Positions 11,154 through 19,412 of a stretch of DNA of 25,093 nucleotides are shown one piece after another (positions within the stretch are counted from its first letter, which is position 1; each line of letters opens with the position of its first letter). The notes under the pieces are model-generated. The model was given only the letters and a program-made list of their open reading frames with translations. It did not search any database and was not told the origin of the DNA. Made by a program: the position numbers and the translations under genes. Source of the DNA: a virus. Where the stretch lies: the IMG/VR virus record IMGVR_UViG_3300037516_000092, positions 1-25,093 of that record, one strand, 5' to 3'.

Positions 11154-12752
11154 CTAGTATCCCCCAGACCCGTGAGTTGTAACAAATGATTGGCTATTGT
11201 CAACGTGATCGAGATTTGCGATGGCTGCGTAGCGACAAACATCAATTGGATCTTTCCACGCTTCCTTAAGCCCACCTTCGCCAGTGTATTCAGAGAGTGC
11301 TTGAATGATGTTCTCGCAGTCGCTGCTGACGTAGAAATGCGGTCTGTTAACGGAATCCAAAGGTCGAGCGGTATCCCATGACATCTTGCCGATCAATGCT
11401 TGAAGCCCATCGTCGATATCCAGCCCCGGTGCAGGGATGCAAACCATTCCCGATTCGCTTAGGTCTTCAATGATTGAGGAAGAACCGTCTTGCACCTGAT
11501 ACTTTGCAGCCCCAAGGCGAGGGTCGATCAATCGCTCAAAGATTTCCTCGTCGCCCTCCATCTCTTGAATTGCCTCGATGTAGTCACGGATACCAAAGCC
11601 TTGCCCCTTAGCTCCCGGCCCCGGCATCCACTTCCCGCTTTTCCATTCAGCCCAGTCACCAACGTCAACTCCCGGCCACTCGCGGTAAACCCAGAACGTC
11701 CCGCTCTCGTCAATGGCAATCCAGCACATGAACCAGTTCTTCGCCCCAGCAGGGTCGATAACGTGATAGCGCGTGATATTCTTGGTCGGGATGGAGGCGG
11801 GAGGAACCACGTTGACGACCTTGTTAAACTTGGGGAACTTGGTTGCATGGGACTTCATTGGAACCCCGTAGGCGCGGATCAGAATCTCCTCCCGTGTGCG
11901 TCCTGACAGCGTTTCTTTAATGCGCTCGTATCCGCCAAAAGCATTGTCTTGAGAGTGGAAGTAATGAACTGATGCGTTTAGCTTTTTGGACCGCTGAACG
12001 TATGGAACCAACTCACCATTAAGGAGTTCCGCTGGTCTTGACTCGATAGTCGTCGCCCCATCAAGATACTCTTTGATGACCTCTGTCCAACCGTCAATCG
12101 GAGTGAACGTGACGAGCATCTTGGCATTTCGCGTAGCTAGCCGGAACCTGAGCGTGTTAATCAACTCTGGCCCCAAAAGGTATTCATCTGCCCATACACC
12201 GATGTTGTGCCAGACTGGATTCTTAGACCCAAGTTCTGCGCCTTCCAGAATTGTCGGGTTATTCTGATACTGGGAATACGTTTTGAAAATGATTTGAGAA
12301 CCGTTTGGAAGAATCAACGATGAGTCCGTGAAGCCAGTCTTCTTCTTGTAAGAGATGTAGGTGTTTGCGCTTGTCTGCTTGGTCTTGAGGTTCTCTGGCA
12401 ACCAGTCCCACACTGCGCTCTGCTGCTGGCGAATGCTGACCTCGGATGTTTGAGCAAAGCAGAAGATCTCAGACTTCGGGTTCTCGATGGCTGCACGGAC
12501 AACGGAGAACGCTCCCCACTGAGTTTTTCCACTGCGATTTCCACCTAGTGCCAAGATCTCGTTTACCTCAAATAGTTGTTCTTCAGCCTTACTCCAGTGA
12601 GGGAGCCTGAACCCGTAGTGATACGGGTCTTTTTCAGCGTTCTCAATCGCCTCATGGTAAACCGAATGAAGCCCGATTAGCTCATCAGGCTCCATTTGCA
12701 CCATCTCCTCATCGGTGGGTGGCGTTAGGATTGCGTGTTTCCGCCAAATCAT
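11154..12752 (-). CDS. terL: Terminase large subunit (packaging ATPase and nuclease), 532 aa
   Basis: This is the motor that pumps DNA into the prohead and cuts the concatemer. The N-terminal ATPase has Walker A GGNRSGKT at 70-77, Walker B with acidic pair at 184-190 (IGVWADE) and a coupling motif VTFTP at about 214-218. The C-terminal nuclease, of the RNase H-like fold, has acidic residues in YHVIDPAGAK (Asp333), RLIDPRLG (Asp410) and GLDIDDGLQ (Asp445-448). The length is within the usual range. The start ATG at 12752 overlaps the small-subunit TGA as ATGA, which fits the common order of small then large terminase. GAG just upstream (GAGATCCT) is a weak Shine-Dalgarno candidate. A one-base gap separates its stop from the next start. 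Confidence 0.93.
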   Translation of the reverse strand: MIWRKHAILTPPTDEEMVQMEPDELIGLHSVYHEAIENAEKDPYHYGFRLPHWSKAEEQLFEVNEILALGGNRSGKTQWGAFSVVRAAIENPKSEIFCFAQTSEVSIRQQQSAVWDWLPENLKTKQTSANTYISYKKKTGFTDSSLILPNGSQIIFKTYSQYQNNPTILEGAELGSKNPVWHNIGVWADEYLLGPELINTLRFRLATRNAKMLVTFTPIDGWTEVIKEYLDGATTIESRPAELLNGELVPYVQRSKKLNASVHYFHSQDNAFGGYERIKETLSGRTREEILIRAYGVPMKSHATKFPKFNKVVNVVPPASIPTKNITRYHVIDPAGAKNWFMCWIAIDESGTFWVYREWPGVDVGDWAEWKSGKWMPGPGAKGQGFGIRDYIEAIQEMEGDEEIFERLIDPRLGAAKYQVQDGSSSIIEDLSESGMVCIPAPGLDIDDGLQALIGKMSWDTARPLDSVNRPHFYVSSDCENIIQALSEYTGEGGLKEAWKDPIDVCRYAAIANLDHVDNSQSFVTTHGSGGY

Positions 12753-13315
12753 AGGATCTCGGCTTCGATTGCGTCTTCCTTGATCTTACTGGCAATGCGG
12801 GCCTTTGCGTCAAAGATCATCTTGGCAGCGTCATCGAGGCTAGCTCCCTTGCGATGCTCCACGATTGAGGATGCCATTCCCGTAAGTTGCGCCGCCTTGT
12901 CGGTTAAGATACCCACCGTTACCGCCAGCTTGTCCGGGCTGATCTTAGCAAGCTCCTCTGGATTATCAAACAGTTGTTGGGAACGCTCAAAGAGCAGGTC
13001 TGTGTAGTCTTGCGCTGCAATCGCGTATCGCATCGAGAACTCCTTGCGCTTTGTCTCCAGCGTGTCGTTATGCCGCCATTGGAGGCTCCTGATGGTCTCT
13101 CTGCCGAGTCCCGTCTTCTTTTGGATGTCGGTTATCCTCGCGCCTTGTGCGGCCAGCCACAGGGCCATTGCGGCCTTATTAGGGGCATAGTGTTCGACGC
13201 AGTTTGAAGGATTTAGCTTTGCACGTTCCTTGACTTCAAGAAACCACGCAGACTTGTCTTCTCGTTCGTCAACGTATTCCGCTTTCAGCTTCTCGTTTGG
13301 GTCTTCGGTGTCCAC
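12749..13315 (-). CDS. terS: Terminase small subunit, 188 aa
   Basis: The small terminase binds the packaging site and directs the large subunit. Its N-terminal DNA-binding region shows a helix-turn-helix at about residues 58-82 (ARITDIQKKTGLGRETIRSL, then QWRHNDTL). A long helix with N-P-E-E-L and a C-terminal helical region follow (DKAAQLTGMASSIVEHRKGA), the usual oligomerisation type. The position is directly upstream of the large subunit with a four-base overlap. The start is GTG at 13315, with no ATG nearby. The first Met codon after it is about residue 50, which would remove the front of the HTH region, so GTG is preferred. It lies eight bases after the stop of the giant polyvalent protein gene. 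Confidence 0.85.
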   Translation of the reverse strand: MDTEDPNEKLKAEYVDEREDKSAWFLEVKERAKLNPSNCVEHYAPNKAAMALWLAAQGARITDIQKKTGLGRETIRSLQWRHNDTLETKRKEFSMRYAIAAQDYTDLLFERSQQLFDNPEELAKISPDKLAVTVGILTDKAAQLTGMASSIVEHRKGASLDDAAKMIFDAKARIASKIKEDAIEAEIL

Positions 13316-13323
13316 AAATGTTT

Positions 13324-16300
13324 CTACTTCAGTTTTGCCGCAATAGCAATAGATTTTGCTGCGGGAAGTAACCTCTTGTCGGTTTTCACGAGTCCACTAG
13401 TTTTGATCTCAACGCCAATCTTCTCTAGCTCACGCCGCAGGGATGGTGTTACAACATTATCTTTAATGACAGTGCCTTTAGGTATTGACTTAGAAATGAG
13501 ACTGGCAACTTCGCTATCTGGGACAATCCGTTTGATCTTTGCGTAGCGAGACAGGTTCACCATTCTTCCACCAGCCCACTTATGCTCCCCAACTGCTCGT
13601 TTTGAGCCTTTTGCTTGGTATTCGTCATTAGCAGGGATCTCAACCTCAACCGTGACTAAGGGCTTCTTGTAGGCAGCGGAGAACTGATCGTTCAACGGGT
13701 TTGATGATGAGTGGAAATACGGAGCGTAGATCGCCCATACATCATCTCCATTTGGCCCCTTCAAGCGAAAGTTTCCAGCGTTCCTTCCTGTCGTTGGAAC
13801 AAGGTCTGGACGCTCTTCTGCCTTCATCCATTTACCAATCTCTTCTGGTGGTCTGCGACTCTTTCCGATAGACGTAGACATCGGTGGATACAGCTTCCCG
13901 TCGATCAACGCCATTGCACGATAACGTGTAAGTGTTGGCTCTTTGTCTAGCTTTTCTGCGGTAGCATTATCCACAGTAGTGTTGGTTTCACCACTCTCTG
14001 GCAAGTATCTCATCTGCCCAGTTTGCGAGAGCTTCCGCATCTCTGGGGTAATGTTGACACGCCAAATTGGGACGCTTCCAGTCTCAGCTTCCTCGCCGCT
14101 CATGATGTCAGCTTCTGTGGATTGCTCAAGATCAGTTTTCTCCACCTTGCCACCCCATTGTTTGACATACTTACCTACCTCCTTTGGCTGCATGGTGTCG
14201 TAGAACCCACGCATGCCGGAACCGCCAACTTTTAGGTCATTACCCTCAAAGTCTACAGGTGCTGTTGCAGCCATGATCTTATCAGCCATGTCTTTCCCTA
14301 TTACTTCGTCCAGCTTTTTGCCTGTGAACTGACCAGCAGACATCTGACCCTCAACCGTGCCATCGTTACGAACCATCAGCTTAAATGATGATCCACCTTT
14401 CTCGTCAATTCTGACAGATCGGGATTCGGCATTCACCATCGGGACTGAAATCTTATCAACGCTCTTGCTCAGATCGAACCGCTCATTCTGTGTGTCACCC
14501 ACAGTCCAGCCAACCCAGTCCTTGCCACTGTCCACTGCATCACGCAGCAAGCGTTTGAATAGCTGCAAAGGCCAAGTGGTGCGGAAGGGGGCGTCTGCGA
14601 TGCGACCAGATGCGTCCGTTGATATAGTTCGGGCCAATTCTGGAACTTCTGATTCTAACTTTTTGTATTGTTCAGAATTTGGATCAAGTTCATTTTGCAA
14701 TTTGCGGATTTCTTTGATCCTATTGCTTGCTGATTGCTTTTCGTTTTCTGTAGTTACATAACCCTTCTTCCTCCCCTCTTGATGCCTGTCGGACTGGAAC
14801 TCCTCAGCAAACAATCCTTCCATACCATCCGCATCCGTGCGCTCGTTCGTCCGCATGTGCGCGACGTAGTTTGGGATGTCTGGGAAGTGGGATGATGTGT
14901 ATTGAGACGCGCTCTTTGGATACTTGGTGTAGTAGTCACCCAACGCTTCTGCTTGACTATTCCCGACAGCTACCGATTTCCCTTCTTGGTTTTTGATAAA
15001 CCAGCGGGAGTTTCCATTGTTAATCTTCTCGTCGAACGAATGTCCAGTAGGAAGCCCCTGCTGTTGCGGCATCGCCAGCACCACCTCGCGGTAGTTCTCG
15101 CCGCCGGGGAGGACGTATTGGGCGAATTTGACTTCTCCTCGTCCGGCCAGATCGGGGTCGGTTGACAAGTATCCGCTATTGGGGTCATTCATCTCCGCCT
15201 CGGCTTGTTCTCGAGATTCAAATGGCCCAGCGTCTTCCGTGGGGGTGACGATAAACCATCCCTCGTCCGTTTGTTCAACTCGAACACCTGAATGAAACTT
15301 CTTGCTGCGAGGATCGCTAAGAGTAACCTCCTCAAACCGCACCGCACCCTCGTTACGAAGGTAGTTAAGCAGATCCTCCTTGGATACCTTACCGTCCTTC
15401 TCAAGACTCGTCAGTGCTTGCTCAATACCGCTCCACTTGATCTCGTCTGCCTTGACTCCACTTCCCCTCGTAGGGTCGATGGTAGCCATGATCTGGGCTA
15501 CTGTGGCGCGGTTCGGCACTTTGTCAGCGATAACCTTGTCAAGTTGGGAATAGAAACCATCCTCGTCCACGCCCTCTGGCATGAACCTCGTCTGCGATGA
15601 CGTGGGTGCTTCACCCTCTGGCATCTGGCGTTGCTCAGGCATCTTGACTTGGCTTGTGGCCTCGTAGCGAGGAGTGTTACGCAAATCTTTCGGCTCACCG
15701 TTAGCGTCCATGATCGGCTCTCCTTCTGGGAGGTAGTTGATCTTGATCATGTTGTTCTGGTAGGGCAACTGGGTTGAACCGACAAGCTGGGTTGCCTTAT
15801 TCATGCGATCCAGACGGTATGACTTCACCACAGCGTCGACACGATCTGAAGCCACCAATGGATTGATGTCTTTGTGACCCTTCCCTACATTGCCGAAGAC
15901 GGAGTTAATGAAACTCTTGTGGGTCTCCCACTTTCCTCCGTATTTTTCTTTGAAGTAAGCGTCAGTGGCTTGGTTTTTTCCATGAAGGTCAATGATGGCG
16001 TTTGCGTCCCGCAGGATCGTTTCCATGTTCCCATCATACAGCATCCTCCCGCGCTTGCTTGCCGCCTTCTCTGAGACGTTGGCGAACAGTTGGTTTGTGG
16101 ACATGACGCGGATAAGAATGTTGCCGTCCTTGGAGATTTCCACCCCATACGGAACAACGTCTCGCAACTGAGGCTTGATCTGGTCATACTTCCACTGTCC
16201 TTTCCTGTTCTTCTTGAGGGCAGACTGGTAGATCACGGAGAATCTGTGTCCGCGAGTGGCTGGATCGGCATTCGTATCGGACGTTTGCCTAGCCCCCTCG

Positions 16301-19300
16301 TTAAGCAGCTTTAATTGCTTTATTTGCTTGCTGTTGAACCTGCCCGAAAGGCTCAGTAGTTCGATCTGGCGATCATTAAGATACTGCCCACTCCAAGTGT
16401 TGTTTTCTGGGTTGTAGGCAAGCTCACCGTCAGGGATCGTCTCTCCCCTATTCTGCCTCGCCTTGAGATCATCAACCAGCAACAACCCGGCTTGGGAACG
16501 CAACTCGTCAGTCTCTTTCTTCAGTGGGACAAAATCTCCGTTGCCGTCAACCAGCGGACTGCCGTCAGAGTCGGATTCCCACAAGGAGTTTAGCTCGCCA
16601 AGGATCGGATCTGACTTACCTCGAATCGGTATCTCTACACCTTCTCTGGCTTTTCTTTTTGCAGCGTCAATTCCTCCACGGCGACCAACCGATTCGCTAA
16701 CCATCTTTTGGAACATCCTCCTGACCTCTGGGCTTTGATACAGCTTGCCTCCCAAGAACCCATTGCCAGTCACCATCTTTCCGCTGTTGTCAATCACTCC
16801 ACCAATGCGGAAGTGAAGGTCGCGCAGGATCGACGACTTGTTTAAGATTGAATCGCCAAGCGCACGGCCCTTGTCGTTGATAATCATGCGTCCAGCCATC
16901 TTGCCCAGCTTTCCGCTCTCCACCAACCCAAGCATGTCATCAACATTGGTTTCGATGAAGTATTCTTCTGCTAGATACTTTTCGTCGGGAGTCTTGAAAT
17001 CTCTTTCACTTTTCGTCATGGGGTCGCCAATAGCGTCCCGCAGCTTCACTTCCCGCTCATGTTGTTTCCGCAGCCTGCCGACATACTCTTCTTTGAAGTC
17101 AGAGTATTGAGCGTCGTAAGATCCATCCTTACCCCTTAGTAATCCGCCAGTCTGAAAGCCGTCCCCTACAAGCTGTGCGATAACCCCGTCTCCGATACCA
17201 TTGTTGAGCATGTGGTGCATGAACTCATGCGTCAGCAGAGGCTTCAATGGATTAGGAGCGTTGGGATTGATCATCACCGTTTTCGTGTTGCGATCATAAG
17301 CTCCAAGTCCTTGGTCAACGAATTGAATCTTTGCCCCCGGATTGCTCGCTGAGAAAGTCCCCACAACCCTCTTGAGGTCTGAAGGCATCCCGTTATACAT
17401 CAGTCGCTGGGCAGGGTCTGAGATCGAACTGTAGAAGTTAAGCGCGTCACCGTTCTGGAGTTGCTTGATGCGATTTGCGCTACCCATCGTGATGCCGCCC
17501 AGTGCCGCTCCCGTTCCTCCAAAGAACAAGGTTTCCACAGCGGCTTGCTTGAAAACATTCGGGTTAAGGTCGCCACCTTCCGAAACCCACTCGTAAGCGA
17601 GGTCCACTGGGTAGGATGCTAGTAAACCCTTGGTTATTCGACTGCCCATCCCTGTGACCAATCCTCCCGCTGTTGCCGTATCCATCAGGCCGGAAACCAT
17701 GCGGTGCGCTGGTCCCTTGTTTGGCATCTCGTAGATACGCTTCCAGAATCCAATTTGACCTCTAGCCTTGGATGCCTCCTTGCCCACCAGACTGACATAC
17801 TCGCCAGCGGCCTTGAGGTAAGGAGCCGTTGACCAAGCTAGCCTTGCTGCGGCAGGAATAAATGCAACGGGACCAAGCCCAAGAGCCGCGCCAGCACCAC
17901 CAAGACCGGACAATGACGATATCCTGTTCATCGCGTTGTATGCCTTGTCGGCTCCGACCTTCGCCGCAAAAGTGGAAAGACCTTTATCAATCCCGATCAT
18001 GCCTCGGCCCGTAAGCTCCAGCGTCTTGCCTATAGCTACTACTGGCAGGTATGGGATCTGTTTTGCCACTTGGCCCATTTGCAGAACCTTGTCAGCGACA
18101 CCTGCGCTTTGGGTTGCTTTCGCCAAATCATCAGATACTTTTGTTATTTCGTCAGTGAATCCACCAACTCGCGTTAATGCCTCTTGACCTTTCACCCGCG
18201 ATTGGTTGGCGAGCTTTAAGGCATTATTAGCCCTGTCTGTCAAACCCGCCTTGGAGAACTTTTCAGCCATGCTCTCCGCGATGACGGCTTGCCTCTCAGC
18301 GGCTTGCGCGGCGGCTTGGAACCCAGCGGTGCGCCTTTCTAGTGATGCTAGTTGCCTAGTGCGCTCCAGCACAAGCGCGGCTTTGGAATCTGCTTGCAAA
18401 AGGCTTCTTGATATCGGCCTAAACGCAACACCAAGACCCTTTCCTGCAACCCCAAAGGCCACCTTTCCAGTCATCGCGGCAGCACCATAAGGGTTTATCA
18501 TTCCGGCAAACTGCCCAGCCGACTCGCCTCTTTTTTCTATTGCCGCCGCCTCTTCTTTACCGACTAGTTCAACATTTTTTTCGCGGGCCTCAGTCAACCC
18601 TAGCTCCGCTCCTGCCATTTGGCCCATTGCGTCAATAACTTCAGACGCTCTCGATGCTTGTATGTCGCGGTCTATTTTTTCAAATCTCTGATCAAACGAC
18701 GAGAGTGCTTCACGCTCCTCTTCCTCGCTATCAGCCAATGCCTTAATTAGTCCAGTCCCCGCTATTTTGTATACCCCTGTAGCCAATTGCGCCCCAGACT
18801 TAACCAAGCCGCCAAGAGCCCCTTCAGCCTCCAAGTTAAGTGCCGCTTGTTCCTTTGCAGTGCGAGCGACGGGTGCATATGGCGAACCGCCAGTAATAGA
18901 GGATGTAGGAGTCGCAGTTGCTAAAAGAAGAGCAAGATTCTTAGCTCCTTCCTTCACCTCTTTTCCAAATTGGCTAAACGTATCTCCCCAAGATAACTCT
19001 TTACCTGACCCGTCTAGATCTAGTTCTTTCGCCTTGTTATAGAGAGGTAGGTTCTCCTCTTTAAGTAAGTCTGCGGGATTGGCCATCATAGCCTTCCCCG
19101 TATCGTTCAGAGTGTAGTCGTCGTTAAGCGCACCAGCTTTCTTTAGCGAAATCGCCATCTCCCCATTCTCGGTCGCCACACCTTCTGGTGTTGCATACCC
19201 AAGTTTAATCAAATCATCGGCAGATGTGATCTTAGGGAATAGTTGGTTGTCATATATCGGGCTAGCATTAGCACTGTATGAGGGGACTTGAAAGTCCTCT

Positions 19301-19401
19301 GGAAGTTGTTCGATGTCCTCTGGAGCCGCATCCTTGATGGACATGCGGAATGAGTGTTGGTCGAGGGCTTGCTTTAATGCTGTTTTTTGATCAGGAGTCA
19401 T
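13324..19401 (-). CDS. Giant polyvalent/ejection protein with gluzincin motif, 2025 aa
   Basis: This is one open frame of 6078 bases. Residues 1-700 are helical and Ala/Gly-rich with hydrophobic stretches (about 450-610, for example GLGPVAFIPAAARLAW), like internal virion proteins that cross the host envelope. A zincin site HEFMHH is at 725-730, with a likely third ligand Glu in AEEYFIE at 811-817, giving a gluzincin layout. From about 1283 (FYSQLDKVIADKVPN, then GVKADEIKWSGIE) comes a chain of modules I recognise from phage polyvalent proteins: N-E-R-T-D-A-D-G at 1519-1526, EEFQSDRHQEG at 1533-1543, TVGDTQNERFDLSK near 1633-1646, GSGMRGFYDTMQPKEVGKY near 1726, and VNITPEM near 1781. The last 220 residues form another domain of unknown role. 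Modules are joined by LPEG/MPEG-type linkers (1223, 1260, 1274, 1799). It is likely packaged and injected with DNA. The peptidase activity is inferred. Confidence 0.88.
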   Translation of the reverse strand: MTPDQKTALKQALDQHSFRMSIKDAAPEDIEQLPEDFQVPSYSANASPIYDNQLFPKITSADDLIKLGYATPEGVATENGEMAISLKKAGALNDDYTLNDTGKAMMANPADLLKEENLPLYNKAKELDLDGSGKELSWGDTFSQFGKEVKEGAKNLALLLATATPTSSITGGSPYAPVARTAKEQAALNLEAEGALGGLVKSGAQLATGVYKIAGTGLIKALADSEEEEREALSSFDQRFEKIDRDIQASRASEVIDAMGQMAGAELGLTEAREKNVELVGKEEAAAIEKRGESAGQFAGMINPYGAAAMTGKVAFGVAGKGLGVAFRPISRSLLQADSKAALVLERTRQLASLERRTAGFQAAAQAAERQAVIAESMAEKFSKAGLTDRANNALKLANQSRVKGQEALTRVGGFTDEITKVSDDLAKATQSAGVADKVLQMGQVAKQIPYLPVVAIGKTLELTGRGMIGIDKGLSTFAAKVGADKAYNAMNRISSLSGLGGAGAALGLGPVAFIPAAARLAWSTAPYLKAAGEYVSLVGKEASKARGQIGFWKRIYEMPNKGPAHRMVSGLMDTATAGGLVTGMGSRITKGLLASYPVDLAYEWVSEGGDLNPNVFKQAAVETLFFGGTGAALGGITMGSANRIKQLQNGDALNFYSSISDPAQRLMYNGMPSDLKRVVGTFSASNPGAKIQFVDQGLGAYDRNTKTVMINPNAPNPLKPLLTHEFMHHMLNNGIGDGVIAQLVGDGFQTGGLLRGKDGSYDAQYSDFKEEYVGRLRKQHEREVKLRDAIGDPMTKSERDFKTPDEKYLAEEYFIETNVDDMLGLVESGKLGKMAGRMIINDKGRALGDSILNKSSILRDLHFRIGGVIDNSGKMVTGNGFLGGKLYQSPEVRRMFQKMVSESVGRRGGIDAAKRKAREGVEIPIRGKSDPILGELNSLWESDSDGSPLVDGNGDFVPLKKETDELRSQAGLLLVDDLKARQNRGETIPDGELAYNPENNTWSGQYLNDRQIELLSLSGRFNSKQIKQLKLLNEGARQTSDTNADPATRGHRFSVIYQSALKKNRKGQWKYDQIKPQLRDVVPYGVEISKDGNILIRVMSTNQLFANVSEKAASKRGRMLYDGNMETILRDANAIIDLHGKNQATDAYFKEKYGGKWETHKSFINSVFGNVGKGHKDINPLVASDRVDAVVKSYRLDRMNKATQLVGSTQLPYQNNMIKINYLPEGEPIMDANGEPKDLRNTPRYEATSQVKMPEQRQMPEGEAPTSSQTRFMPEGVDEDGFYSQLDKVIADKVPNRATVAQIMATIDPTRGSGVKADEIKWSGIEQALTSLEKDGKVSKEDLLNYLRNEGAVRFEEVTLSDPRSKKFHSGVRVEQTDEGWFIVTPTEDAGPFESREQAEAEMNDPNSGYLSTDPDLAGRGEVKFAQYVLPGGENYREVVLAMPQQQGLPTGHSFDEKINNGNSRWFIKNQEGKSVAVGNSQAEALGDYYTKYPKSASQYTSSHFPDIPNYVAHMRTNERTDADGMEGLFAEEFQSDRHQEGRKKGYVTTENEKQSASNRIKEIRKLQNELDPNSEQYKKLESEVPELARTISTDASGRIADAPFRTTWPLQLFKRLLRDAVDSGKDWVGWTVGDTQNERFDLSKSVDKISVPMVNAESRSVRIDEKGGSSFKLMVRNDGTVEGQMSAGQFTGKKLDEVIGKDMADKIMAATAPVDFEGNDLKVGGSGMRGFYDTMQPKEVGKYVKQWGGKVEKTDLEQSTEADIMSGEEAETGSVPIWRVNITPEMRKLSQTGQMRYLPESGETNTTVDNATAEKLDKEPTLTRYRAMALIDGKLYPPMSTSIGKSRRPPEEIGKWMKAEERPDLVPTTGRNAGNFRLKGPNGDDVWAIYAPYFHSSSNPLNDQFSAAYKKPLVTVEVEIPANDEYQAKGSKRAVGEHKWAGGRMVNLSRYAKIKRIVPDSEVASLISKSIPKGTVIKDNVVTPSLRRELEKIGVEIKTSGLVKTDKRLLPAAKSIAIAAKLK

Positions 19402-19412
19402 TAATGAGACAG

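Noticed and set aside
11152-11275. Longer start at 11275 for the 95-aa gene
   Set aside because: It would overlap the large terminase by over 120 bases, while the ATG at 11152 falls one base after the terminase stop.
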